Positions 1 through 7,111 are shown, counted from the first letter of the stretch. The stretch: DNA of 12,363 bases from an uncultured Bacilli bacterium (GCA_947623845.1 CANQHM010000035.1:1-12363); one strand, 5' to 3'. Notes: generated from the sequence alone by a model not told the origin. Program-made: numbers and translations.

Positions 1-767
1 TTTTGTAATCTTATTCTAATTTTATCTAGTGCATCCATAATATATCTGGTATAATGGAACTTATCTACTACGTATTTGGCTTTTGGAAACATTATTTGTT
101 GTACGAGTAGATATGGTTCGTACATATCACTTATGACGAACTCAACGGAATGTCTATTTTCAGTATATGTAAAATACTGAATTAGATATTCTTTTTTTCT
201 ACTTGGTAAAATATCTAGTACTTTTCTATGTATTGGGTCATTTATTATAAATGCATATTTGCCTGCTTCTGTATCTGCTTTAAATTCATCAAATGATATA
301 ATTTTTGGTAAGTTTTTTAAATGATCTGGATAATTATTCATGGCATTTTTTAATATATTTCTTACTGTTCCAGCTGATACATTATTATCTTCTGCTATAT
401 ATTTTAGAGATAAATTATAATTTAATAAATCTTTCAATATTTTTTGCTCTAAACTAGTTGTTATTGTTTTACCTTTTTCGTTTAAATTAACTGATTCTGT
501 AAATCTTTTATTACATTTATGACATATAAATCTTTTTTTAATAATATTTATTTTTACATCTTGTTCTAGTAATTTTAAATATTTTAGTTCTATAGGTTTT
601 AATTTATCGTGAATACTTTTAGTATATTCTCCACAAAAAGGACATTTTTCTTTCTTGTTTTTACTTTCAACATAAATAACTTTTATCATTTTTCTTTTTT
701 CCTCTCTTTCTTCAATTTTAATTATTTTATATTGTTCTAATTTAAGCAATTTTTCTATTTCATACAT
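1..767 (-). CDS. ISL3-family transposase, N-terminal 255 codons (partial)
   Basis: This is a DDE transposase that would cut and paste its own element. The visible part starts with ATG at 767 behind a strong GGGAGGTGA Shine-Dalgarno and stays open to the window edge. An N-terminal zinc ribbon shows two Cys pairs, CPFC at residues 42-45 and CHKC at 82-85. A helix-turn-helix region follows at about 105-142 (SLKYIAEDNNVSAGTVRNIL). The DDE domain begins with SFDEF, giving the likely first catalytic Asp at D160. Further family-like blocks are SDMYEPY (213-219) and VDKFHY (234-239). The order zinc finger, HTH, then DDE domain is that of the ISL3 family. The C-terminal part with the catalytic Glu is outside the window. 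No frameshift or stop is seen, so the copy may be intact. Confidence 0.88.
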   Translation of the reverse strand, partial: MYEIEKLLKLEQYKIIKIEEREEKRKMIKVIYVESKNKKEKCPFCGEYTKSIHDKLKPIELKYLKLLEQDVKINIIKKRFICHKCNKRFTESVNLNEKGKTITTSLEQKILKDLLNYNLSLKYIAEDNNVSAGTVRNILKNAMNNYPDHLKNLPKIISFDEFKADTEAGKYAFIINDPIHRKVLDILPSRKKEYLIQYFTYTENRHSVEFVISDMYEPYLLVQQIMFPKAKYVVDKFHYTRYIMDALDKIRIRLQ

Positions 768-806
768 TTTTTCACCTCCCATAGCAAAATAAAAAATTGC
801 TTAAAT

Positions 807-812
807 ATTATA
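807..812 (-). promoter_or_regulatory. Probable -10 box of the transposase gene
   Basis: TATAAT on the minus strand, about 40 bases upstream of the transposase start. I see no convincing -35 box at 16-18 bp; the expected position falls in the terminator hairpin. Weak support. Confidence 0.35.
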
Positions 813-816
813 TAAC

Positions 817-845
817 AAAAAAAGAAGATAATATTTCTATTATCT
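817..845 (-). terminator. Hairpin plus T-tract upstream of the transposase gene
   Basis: On the minus strand, AGATAAT (845-839) pairs with ATTATCT (832-826) across a six-base loop, followed by a T-rich run to 817. This has the form of an intrinsic terminator for transcription entering the element from the mraY side. It lies between the IS tip and the transposase promoter. The stem is A/T-rich and only 7 bp, so it may be weak. Confidence 0.5.
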
Positions 846-934
846 CCCCACTAAATTATGTAGTTTTTTTATAAAAACTCCCCACTAGATTTTCTTGATG
901 AGGATTTTTATCTCCCCACTAGATTATCTAGAGC
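844..934. repeat. Three subterminal direct repeats with 34-bp period inside the IS end
   Basis: The core CTCCCCACTA occurs at 844-853, 878-887 and 912-921, exactly 34 bases apart each time. The following bases are also similar (AAATTATGTAG, GATTTTCTTGA, GATTATCTAG). The outermost copy overlaps a 13-bp palindrome, CTAGATTATCTAG (919-931), and runs into the element tip. Spacing of about three helical turns would place the copies on the same DNA face, so these are plausible transposase binding sites. The binding role is inference; the repeats are directly visible. Confidence 0.75.
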
Positions 935-943
935 CAAAACTCT

Positions 944-1936
944 TTATAACCAAATACCATAAGTAATCATTAACATTGCAAGGATTAAACCAACAACCCA
1001 GAATAGTTTAACAATATCGCGTTCCGCCCAACCTAGTTGTTCAAAGTGGTGATGTAATGGCGCCATTAAGAAGACTTTCTTGTGGAACTTTCTAATCGCG
1101 AATATTTGAATTAAAGAAGATAAAGCTTCAACTACAAATACACCACCCACAACTGCTAGAGATAATTCGTGACGAGTAAGAATTGCTATTGCTGCTAAAG
1201 CTCCACCTAAAGCCATAGATCCTAAGTCGCCCATAAATATTTTCGCCGGATGAGAATTAAATAATAAGAAACCAAATAAACTACCTACTAAGATAAAACA
1301 GAAGATGGCAATTTCTTGATAACCCTCTAACCAACCAGTATTCCAAGCAATTAAACCATAAGCCATATAAGCAATAGCCGATAAACCACCAGCTAAACCA
1401 TCAAGTCCATCCGTAATATTAACAGCATTACTAGTACCTACTAATAAGAATAGAATAAATAAACCATACATCCATTTTAAATTTAAAGATATACCTAAAG
1501 AAGATATTTCTAGAGTAGGTTCTCCCCCATTCTTAATAAAGATATAGAAGAAGACTAACGCAATAAGGGTTTGCATAAGTAACTTAAACAAAATAGATAA
1601 ACCATCATTATTCTTTTTCTTAACTTTTAAATAATCATCAAAGAATCCTAAAGCTGCATATGCTAAAAAGACAAAGATAACAATAAATAAGTTATGGGAT
1701 AAAGAAATACTTCCTCTTAAATATAATAGTAATAAACTTAATATCGTAGGTATAATAAAGATAAAACCACCCATGGTCGGAGTACCATCTTTCTTAATAT
1801 GTCTTTCTCCTATTAAAAAACATACTTTTTGCCCTACTTTTAAACTTTTCATAACAGGTACAACAATTAATCCTGTAATAATGGCTAAAATAAAACCTAA
1901 CATCATCGCCATCGCCGCTTTAGCAAGTATAAGCAT
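944..1936 (-). CDS. mraY: Phospho-N-acetylmuramoyl-pentapeptide-transferase MraY
   Basis: MraY transfers phospho-MurNAc-pentapeptide from UDP to undecaprenyl phosphate, forming lipid I, the first membrane step of peptidoglycan synthesis. At 330 residues it has the usual family length and is hydrophobic throughout, consistent with about ten membrane helices. Visible signatures are the Asp pair in FFDDYLKV (D100, D101), NAVNITDGLDGLAGG (D176, D179), FMGDLGS (D237) and the cytosolic HHHFE motif (H295-H297). The start is ATG at 1936 with AGAGGTAA as ribosome binding site. In most Firmicutes mraY sits between a PBP gene and murD on one strand. Here the PBP gene is divergent, and an ISL3 element begins 9 bases after the mraY stop, so any former downstream partner is separated. 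No hairpin lies between the stop and the IS tip. Confidence 0.97.
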   Translation of the reverse strand: MLILAKAAMAMMLGFILAIITGLIVVPVMKSLKVGQKVCFLIGERHIKKDGTPTMGGFIFIIPTILSLLLLYLRGSISLSHNLFIVIFVFLAYAALGFFDDYLKVKKKNNDGLSILFKLLMQTLIALVFFYIFIKNGGEPTLEISSLGISLNLKWMYGLFILFLLVGTSNAVNITDGLDGLAGGLSAIAYMAYGLIAWNTGWLEGYQEIAIFCFILVGSLFGFLLFNSHPAKIFMGDLGSMALGGALAAIAILTRHELSLAVVGGVFVVEALSSLIQIFAIRKFHKKVFLMAPLHHHFEQLGWAERDIVKLFWVVGLILAMLMITYGIWL

Positions 1937-1959
1937 ATTATTACCTCTTTTCTAGAATT

Positions 1960-1965
1960 ATTATA
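1960..1965 (-). promoter_or_regulatory. Probable mraY -10 box
   Basis: TATAAT on the minus strand, 23 bases upstream of the mraY start codon, giving a short leader that contains the AGAGGTAA site. The -35 region at about 1983-1988 reads TATGAA, a poor match, and there is no extended TGn motif. Position and hexamer are good, overall strength uncertain. Confidence 0.5.
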
Positions 1966-2109
1966 CTATATATTAGTTTATTTTCATAGTAAATTATTTT
2001 TTAAAATGTAAACATCTCTTTAAAAATTATGTTTAATAAAATTAATTAATACCTTATAAAAATGAATTTTTTTGATAATTTTTTAATAAAATTTAATGGT
2101 GATATAGTA

Positions 2110-4017
2110 ATGTTTTTTAGAAATAAGCATATTAGGATTCGTTATGTTTTAGTAGTTATTGGCATTTTACTATTATTAGTTATTGGAAAAGTATTTTATA
2201 TTCAAGTATTTGAGTATAATAAGTTAAATGATTTAGCAGAAGATTTATGGAGTAGAAATTTACCGATTACAGCAGATAGAGGGTTAATTTTAGATAGAAA
2301 TGGGAAAGTTTTAGCGGAGAATATTACAACAACATCTTTAGTTTTAATTCCTAATCAAATTCAAAATAAGGAACAAGTGGCTAAGGATTTAAGTGAGATT
2401 TTAAATACGGATTATGAGGATATGTTAGGACATGTAAGCAAGAAGACATCGATTGAAAGAGTGCACCCCGAAGGGAGAGGGTTAGATTATGAAACAGCAA
2501 ATAAGATTGATGCTTTAGGGTATGATGGAGTTTATCTTCTTAAGGAAAGTAAAAGAAATTATCCATATAAATCTTTACTTGCCCATACTTTAGGGTTTGT
2601 AGGAATTGATAATCAAGGTTTATCAGGATTAGAGTTAATATATGATGAATATTTAACGGGTAGTGATGGCGCGATTAAGTATTTTTCCGATAGTAAGGGT
2701 GGAAGATTAAATTTAAGTGAGGTTTATACCCCTCCTACTAGTGGAATGAATTTAACTTTAACAATTGATTTAGATATTCAACTAGCTGTAGAAAAAGAAC
2801 TTGATAATGTGGTAACTAAGTATAATCCCGAACATGCCTTAATTCTAGTAATGGACCCGAAAACTGGCGAGGTTTTAGCGATGTCTTCTCGTCCTACTTT
2901 TGATGCTAATAAATATATGGAAGCAACACTTGAAGTACGAAATAGAAATCTTCCTATTTGGATGACTTATGAACCAGGATCAACTTTTAAAATCATCACC
3001 CTTGCCGCTTCGTTAGAAGAACAAACCGTTAATCTTTTTAAAGATACTTTTTATGATGGTGGAAGTACTAATGTGGATGGCGCGACGATTCACTGTTGGA
3101 AAGGCGGCGGTCATGGGGCTCAAACTTTTTTACAAGTAGTTGAAAACTCATGTAACCCGGGCTTCGTCGCTTTAGGGTTACGGCTTGGTAAAGATAAACT
3201 ATTTTCTTATATCGATAACTTTGGATTTGGAGAGAAAACCAATGTCGATTTAAATGGTGAAGAAGAAGGTATCATGTTTGATGTAAATAAAATTGGGAAT
3301 GTGGAACTTGCAACCACGGCTTTTGGGCAAGGAATAAGTGTCACCCCTATTCAACAAGTCACTGCGGTATCCGCAGCCATTAATGGTGGAACGTTATATC
3401 AACCCTATATTGTAAAATCAATAAGTGACCCAGAAACGAATGATGCCATTATTTATAATGACCCCATAAAAAAAAGACAAGTTATAAGTAAAGAAACATC
3501 AGCGATGGTACGTTATGCCCTAGAAAGTGTCGTGGCAAATGGGACGGGAAGAAATGCTTATATCGAAAATTATCGTGTAGGTGGGAAAACGGGAACCGCC
3601 CAAAAAGTTCAAAATGGACGTTATATGGTCGGTAATTATATTTTATCTTTTATGGGTTTTATGCCTGCCGATGATCCGGATTACGTAGTATATGTGGCAA
3701 TCGACCACCCTTTAGGTGTGACACAATATGGGGGAACAGTTTCGGCACCAGTGGCCAGAAATGTTTTAAATAGTATTATTGATATTAAAGGTATCCCGAA
3801 AACTAAAGAGGTCATGCCCAAAGAATATCAATGGTTAGATGTTAAGTATCAAGTACTACCTAATGTAGTGGGCCTTAGTGCTACCGAAGCTAAGAAAGCT
3901 TTAAAAGATTTTAAAGTTGAATACTCAGGGGAAGGAGATAAAGTAATATATGAATCCCCTAGTGCCGATTATTATGTAGAAGTTGGAAGTACAGTTAAAC
4001 TTTTATTAGGAAATTAG
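2110..4017 (+). CDS. Class B penicillin-binding protein (FtsI/PBP2B/SpoVD type) with C-terminal PASTA domain
   Basis: A membrane-anchored D,D-transpeptidase that crosslinks peptidoglycan at the septum or during elongation. ATG at 2110 was chosen because GGTGAT lies seven bases before it and one TM helix follows at once (about residues 12-32). The frame stays open to an ATG at 2062, but no ribosome binding site precedes that codon. Numbering from 2110 (635 aa), the PBP dimerisation region contains ADRGLILDRNG near 57-67. The transpeptidase domain carries SxxK as STFK (Ser291, Lys294), SxN as SCN (347-349) and KTG at 493-495. One PASTA repeat, LPNVVGLSATEAKKAL onward, forms the C-terminus from about residue 580. 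A PASTA domain suggests the PBP2B/SpoVD/PBP2x branch; I cannot say which. The gene diverges from mraY and converges with the HNH gene only 4 bp away, with no clear terminator between. I could not identify its promoter. Confidence 0.95.
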   Translation: MFFRNKHIRIRYVLVVIGILLLLVIGKVFYIQVFEYNKLNDLAEDLWSRNLPITADRGLILDRNGKVLAENITTTSLVLIPNQIQNKEQVAKDLSEILNTDYEDMLGHVSKKTSIERVHPEGRGLDYETANKIDALGYDGVYLLKESKRNYPYKSLLAHTLGFVGIDNQGLSGLELIYDEYLTGSDGAIKYFSDSKGGRLNLSEVYTPPTSGMNLTLTIDLDIQLAVEKELDNVVTKYNPEHALILVMDPKTGEVLAMSSRPTFDANKYMEATLEVRNRNLPIWMTYEPGSTFKIITLAASLEEQTVNLFKDTFYDGGSTNVDGATIHCWKGGGHGAQTFLQVVENSCNPGFVALGLRLGKDKLFSYIDNFGFGEKTNVDLNGEEEGIMFDVNKIGNVELATTAFGQGISVTPIQQVTAVSAAINGGTLYQPYIVKSISDPETNDAIIYNDPIKKRQVISKETSAMVRYALESVVANGTGRNAYIENYRVGGKTGTAQKVQNGRYMVGNYILSFMGFMPADDPDYVVYVAIDHPLGVTQYGGTVSAPVARNVLNSIIDIKGIPKTKEVMPKEYQWLDVKYQVLPNVVGLSATEAKKALKDFKVEYSGEGDKVIYESPSADYYVEVGSTVKLLLGN

Positions 4018-4021
4018 ATAA

Positions 4022-4501
4022 TTATTTTTTTGATTTAATAATGTCCCAAAACTTTTTAATCCCCTCTTTTATTGGTTCAAATTCTTCCCTACTATTACAA
4101 ATATTACTTTTTGCATTATTACAAACATAGCATATTAATTTACAATTATGAGGATTATAAGGATTAGTACAATTATTATCAATTTTATCTAATTCGAGAA
4201 TTTGACCACGGGTATAATTCCTAGTCATTTTCTTTTTTTGTTCTTCTTCGGTAATATTATAAAAATAATCTTTACAGATATTTTCTTCTATCCCACAATA
4301 AGCACATTTTCTTTCTTGTTTTAAATACCAATCTACAAATTTTTCTTTATCTTCGAATTCGCCACCCCATAATTTTTTACCCTTTTTTTCTTTATTATGA
4401 CGTTTATACCAAATATCTTCCGCTTTTTTCTTTTTAGCTTCTAAAGGTAATGAGGCAAAACCCGTATCTTTTATTTTTTCATTAATTTCTTTAATAGTCA
4501 T
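4022..4501 (-). CDS. HNH-like endonuclease-fold protein, atypical active site
   Basis: A 159-residue, Lys-rich protein with a zinc-binding HNH-type core. CxxC pairs are at C66/C69 (CAYCG) and C124/C127 (CYVCNNAKSN), flanking a segment LELDKIDNN (102-110) and YNPHNCKLIC (115-124). This matches the beta-beta-alpha-metal layout, where the second CxxC is followed by N and K. However, the catalytic His normally present in a D/E-H-I block is replaced by Lys (LDKIDN). Some phage-associated HNH-like families carry D-R-I-D-N in this place, so activity is possible but unproven. The N-terminal 60 residues are charged and not recognised. The start is ATG at 4501 with AAAGGAAG. The gene has no promoter of its own that I can see and lies behind the terminator of the 38-codon gene, so it probably depends on read-through. 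Its 3' end nearly touches that of the PBP gene. Confidence 0.72.
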   Translation of the reverse strand: MTIKEINEKIKDTGFASLPLEAKKKKAEDIWYKRHNKEKKGKKLWGGEFEDKEKFVDWYLKQERKCAYCGIEENICKDYFYNITEEEQKKKMTRNYTRGQILELDKIDNNCTNPYNPHNCKLICYVCNNAKSNICNSREEFEPIKEGIKKFWDIIKSKK

Positions 4502-4516
4502 ATTATTACTTCCTTT

Positions 4517-4545
4517 AAAAAAATTCTACTTAATTTAGTAGAATT
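4517..4545 (-). terminator. Intrinsic terminator between the small basic gene and the HNH-like gene
   Basis: On the minus strand, a perfect 9-bp stem (arms 4537-4545 and 4522-4530) with a six-base loop is followed directly by seven T (4523-4517). The stop codon of the 38-codon gene lies partly in the 5' arm, and the T-run abuts the HNH gene's AAAGGAAG ribosome binding site. It would end or attenuate transcription before the HNH-like gene. Confidence 0.75.
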
Positions 4546-4660
4546 ATTTAGCTTTTTTCTTTTTATCTAAGTTTTTATTAACAAATCTTACTTTTACCCC
4601 TCTTACTCGCCCAAATTGTTTTTTAACACCTTCGGGAAGATTCTTCTTTATTGTTTTCAT
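4544..4660 (-). CDS. Small basic protein of unknown function (38 aa)
   Basis: A short gene starting with ATG at 4660 behind AAGGAGGTG, the strongest ribosome binding site in this part of the window, and ending in TAA at 4546-4544. The product begins MKTIKKNLPEGVKKQFGRV and ends in a KKKKAK tail. It contains 15 Lys or Arg against 2 acidic residues and has no membrane segment. It has an extended -10 promoter upstream and a hairpin terminator overlapping its stop codon, which argues strongly for a real, expressed gene. I do not recognise the family. The charge suggests RNA or DNA binding, perhaps ribosome-associated, but that is inference. The HNH-like gene follows 42 bases later. Confidence 0.7.
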   Translation of the reverse strand: MKTIKKNLPEGVKKQFGRVRGVKVRFVNKNLDKKKKAK

Positions 4661-4695
4661 AAGTATTAACACCTCCTTATATGCCTTGCAAAAAG

Positions 4696-4704
4696 ATTAT
4701 AGCA
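4696..4704 (-). promoter_or_regulatory. Extended -10 promoter of the small basic gene
   Basis: The minus strand reads TGC-TATAAT here, a full extended -10 element, about 36 bases upstream of the small gene's start codon. The -35 region is poor, as is usual for extended -10 promoters. It is back to back with the plus-strand promoter at 4733-4741. Confidence 0.72.
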
Positions 4705-4732
4705 CATTATTTATAAAAATGATAGAAATTTT

Positions 4733-4741
4733 TGTTATAAT
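4733..4741 (+). promoter_or_regulatory. Extended -10 promoter of the flavoprotein gene
   Basis: The sequence TGT-TATAAT lies 18 bases before the flavoprotein ATG, leaving a leader of only about 12 bases that contains AGGTGAT. No strong -35 is visible (TTATAA at 4711-4716 is 19 bp away). The upstream region is shared with the divergent promoter at 4696-4704. Confidence 0.72.
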
Positions 4742-4759
4742 ATAGTTAGGTGATGCGAT

Positions 4760-5965
4760 ATGGAAATTTTAATTGTTGGTGGCGGCGCTAGTGGTTTAGT
4801 AAGTGCAATTAAGGCGGCAGCTTTAGGAAGCGATGTTACAATCTTAGAAAAAAACAAACAATGCGGGAAGAAATTACTGGTAACTGGTAATGGGCACTGT
4901 AATTACTGGAATGATGAACAAACTCTAGAAAAATACCATACCGAAGATAAAGAAGAATTAGAAATAATCTATAATTTTAAAAAAGATGAAGTCTTACCTT
5001 TCTTTAAAAGTTTGGGAATTATACCAAAAGTTAAAAATGGTTATTACTACCCTTTTTCTAATCAGTCTTCAAGTATTCTTAATGCTTTATTAAATATGGC
5101 AGAGTATTATGGAGTAAAGATACATTATGAAGAAGAAGTAAGAGAGATTAAAAAAGAAAAAAACTTTATAGTTAAAACTAATAAAGATACTTACCAAGTA
5201 GAAAAAGTTATTTTAGCGACAGGCAGTAAAGCTTTTGTAAAAGATGGATGTAACGGTTATGAATTAGCAAAGTCTTTAGGGCATAGCATAAGAAGTATCC
5301 TACCCGCTTTAGTACAACTAAAAAGTAATGATAAAATTTGTAAGAATCTTAAAGGGGTTAGATGTGATGTTACCGTAAGTTTATATGAAGATGATAAGTT
5401 AAAGGTTAGCGAAAACGGTGAAATGCAATTTTGCGATTATGGAATTAGTGGTATTTGTGTTTTAAATTTAAGTAGTTATGTAAGTAAAGGATTAGAAGAT
5501 AAGAAAAACGAAATAGTTAAAGTTAACTTTTTACCTTGGTTAAAAGAAGATGTTAAAGTATTTTTACAAAAACAAAGTAAACTCCTTCCCGCTTATAGTT
5601 TAAGTGATATTTTAGAAGGTTTCTTAAATTATAAAATTGTAAATGAACTTTTAGGAAAAGCAAAAATAACAAGAACTACGAAGTTAGAAGAGATTGATTC
5701 TAAAACTTTAGAGAAAATTTATGAATACTTGGTAAGTTACCCTATTGTTATTAATGGTACTAATTCTTATTTAGAAGCCCAAGTATGTCAGGGTGGAATT
5801 CCTTTAAAAGAAATTAATCCTCATACTTTAGAATCCAAACTCGTTAAAAATTTATATATTACGGGAGAGTTATTAGATGTTGATGGAGTTTGTGGCGGTT
5901 ATAATCTGGGGTTTGCTTGGATTAGTGGCATGATTGCTGGAGAAAATGCTAGTAATAAGTTATAA
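4760..5965 (+). CDS. HI0933/YhiN-family FAD-dependent oxidoreductase
   Basis: A soluble flavoprotein of 401 residues, normal length for the HI0933-like (YhiN/BaiN-related) family. The N-terminus is a Rossmann dinucleotide fold: IVGGGASG with GGGASG at 7-12, and E30 at the end of the second strand, placed to bind the adenosine ribose of FAD. The family block KKLLVTGNGHCN is at 37-48; most members have GNGRCN, so His replaces Arg. The C-terminal FAD block (from residue 365: LYITGELLDVDGVCGGYN) has the family's GE-x-LD-x-DG-x2-GGYN pattern. Physiological substrates are poorly known for the family; BaiN is linked to bile-acid dehydroxylation, but this sequence alone does not justify that role. 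The start follows AGGTGAT. The glycosyltransferase gene begins 20 bases after its stop, so the two are probably co-transcribed. Confidence 0.92.
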   Translation: MEILIVGGGASGLVSAIKAAALGSDVTILEKNKQCGKKLLVTGNGHCNYWNDEQTLEKYHTEDKEELEIIYNFKKDEVLPFFKSLGIIPKVKNGYYYPFSNQSSSILNALLNMAEYYGVKIHYEEEVREIKKEKNFIVKTNKDTYQVEKVILATGSKAFVKDGCNGYELAKSLGHSIRSILPALVQLKSNDKICKNLKGVRCDVTVSLYEDDKLKVSENGEMQFCDYGISGICVLNLSSYVSKGLEDKKNEIVKVNFLPWLKEDVKVFLQKQSKLLPAYSLSDILEGFLNYKIVNELLGKAKITRTTKLEEIDSKTLEKIYEYLVSYPIVINGTNSYLEAQVCQGGIPLKEINPHTLESKLVKNLYITGELLDVDGVCGGYNLGFAWISGMIAGENASNKL

Positions 5966-5985
5966 TAGAAAAAGGATGTGATTTA

Positions 5986-7110
5986 ATGAAAGTATTAGTA
6001 ATACCTACTTGGTACCCTATAGGTAGTGATTCTTTAATGGGAATTTATCATAAGGAATTTACGGAGAGTTTAAACAAATTAGATGATGTAAAGGCAGATA
6101 TGTTATTTATAAGTCGGCAAAAGATTACAAGTTTTTATAAATTTCCTTTTATGAAAAAGAAAGAAATAATTAATGAAAGTAATTATAAAACTTATATGTA
6201 TAAAATGCTTAATGTGGGAAGAATTAGTTTTAAATTACAATTAAATAATTATGTTAAAGTTTTAAGAAAAGCGATAAAGTGGTATATCAAGGAAAATGGT
6301 CGTCCCGATGTGATTCATGCTAACATTTCTATCCCTGCGGGTTATGCTAGTGCGATTGTGGGTAAAGAACTTAATATTCCCGTTTTAGTTCAAGAACATG
6401 CTTCTTATTTTGAAAGATTCTTTACGGGGACGAATAAAGAATATGGAAAAACAGTACTAGATAACAGTCATTTTACCGTTGTAAGTAAGTATATGCAAAA
6501 AGAAATGTTAAAGTATACCAAACAAGTAGATGTCTTACCTAATATTGTGGATACTAGTATTTTTAAAAAGAGTAAGGCGCCGAAAAGGGATGCCATCAAC
6601 TTAGTTATTGCTTGTGCTTTAAGACAAGGTAAAAGAATTGAAGATATCTTCGAGGCGATAGAAATACTTAAAGAAGAAGGACATAAAGTACATCTGGATA
6701 TTATTGGTGATGGGTACTTAATGAGTGAGTATCAAGAATTATGTCATAAGAAAAATTTAGATGAAAATGTCACTTTTTTAGGAAGAAAAGATAAAAATGC
6801 GGTTGCCAAAATTATGGCGAAGAACAATATTTATGTCATTAGTAGTGATATTGAAACATTCGCAATCGGCGGAATTGAAGCTTTAGCTTGTGGCATTCCG
6901 GTTGTCAGTACTAAATGTTTAGGTCCCGAAACTTACTTAGATAGTAAATGTGGCGTTTTCTGTGAAGTAAAAAATCCTAAGAGTATGGCGGAAGCGATAA
7001 TTAAGTGTCATAAAACAAAATATGATCCTGATTATCTTGTAAAAGTTGCTAAAAAATTTAGTAGTGAAGAGATTGCAAAACAAGCAGTAGAATTATATAA
7101 AAGCATTTAA
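5986..7110 (+). CDS. GT4-family glycosyltransferase
   Basis: A 374-residue GT-B-fold glycosyltransferase that would move a sugar from a nucleotide-sugar donor onto a lipid, glycan or other acceptor. The N-terminal acceptor domain opens with MKVLVIPTWYP and a following GIYHKEF block, typical of GT4 enzymes. VIHANISIPAGYASAIVG (about 110-127) resembles the H-x-H-like acceptor region. The donor domain begins near residue 205 with LVIACALRQGKRIEDI. It contains the E-x7-E motif, E290 and E298 in ETFAIGGIEALACGIPVV, which binds the nucleotide sugar. There is no TM helix, so it is cytosolic or peripheral. The start is ATG at 5986 with AAAGGATGTGAT. It is the second gene of the flavoprotein transcript and ends at a hairpin terminator. 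Donor and acceptor cannot be deduced; no polysaccharide gene cluster is present. Confidence 0.92.
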   Translation: MKVLVIPTWYPIGSDSLMGIYHKEFTESLNKLDDVKADMLFISRQKITSFYKFPFMKKKEIINESNYKTYMYKMLNVGRISFKLQLNNYVKVLRKAIKWYIKENGRPDVIHANISIPAGYASAIVGKELNIPVLVQEHASYFERFFTGTNKEYGKTVLDNSHFTVVSKYMQKEMLKYTKQVDVLPNIVDTSIFKKSKAPKRDAINLVIACALRQGKRIEDIFEAIEILKEEGHKVHLDIIGDGYLMSEYQELCHKKNLDENVTFLGRKDKNAVAKIMAKNNIYVISSDIETFAIGGIEALACGIPVVSTKCLGPETYLDSKCGVFCEVKNPKSMAEAIIKCHKTKYDPDYLVKVAKKFSSEEIAKQAVELYKSI

Positions 7111-7111
7111 A

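Larger units (their letters stand above)
1..934 (-). mobile_element. ISL3-family-like insertion sequence, one end only (continues past left edge)
   Basis: The segment holds a transposase gene reading leftwards out of the window, preceded by a non-coding end of about 165 bases with subterminal repeats. The probable outer tip is at 934, reading GGCTCTAGATAATCTAGTGG on the minus strand. ISL3-family ends commonly start GG(C/G)TCT, so the tip assignment rests on family knowledge. The mraY stop codon is only 9 bases further out, so the element sits directly behind mraY without breaking it. ISL3 elements usually duplicate 8 bp of target; the candidate copy here is 935-942 (AAAACTCT), but the other end is outside the window and this cannot be confirmed. 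Confidence 0.8.

Noticed and set aside
844..934. Regularly spaced repeats as a CRISPR array
   Set aside because: Only about 10-20 bp are conserved per unit, there are three copies, the intervening sequences are A/T-rich and the array ends at a transposon tip. It is a subterminal IS repeat.
1981..2061. Promoter for the PBP gene
   Set aside because: The stretch is so A/T-rich that several weak TTTAAT/TATAAA hexamers occur, none with a matching -35 or TGn. No single site can be supported.
2062..2109. Start of the PBP gene at the upstream in-frame ATG
   Set aside because: No ribosome binding site precedes 2062, and the extra 16 residues add nothing typical. ATG at 2110 has GGTGAT at good spacing and directly precedes the TM anchor.
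4018..4021. Terminator for the PBP gene at its 3' end
   Set aside because: Only four bases separate the convergent stops, and the T-run after 4023 is not preceded by a stem longer than four A/T pairs.
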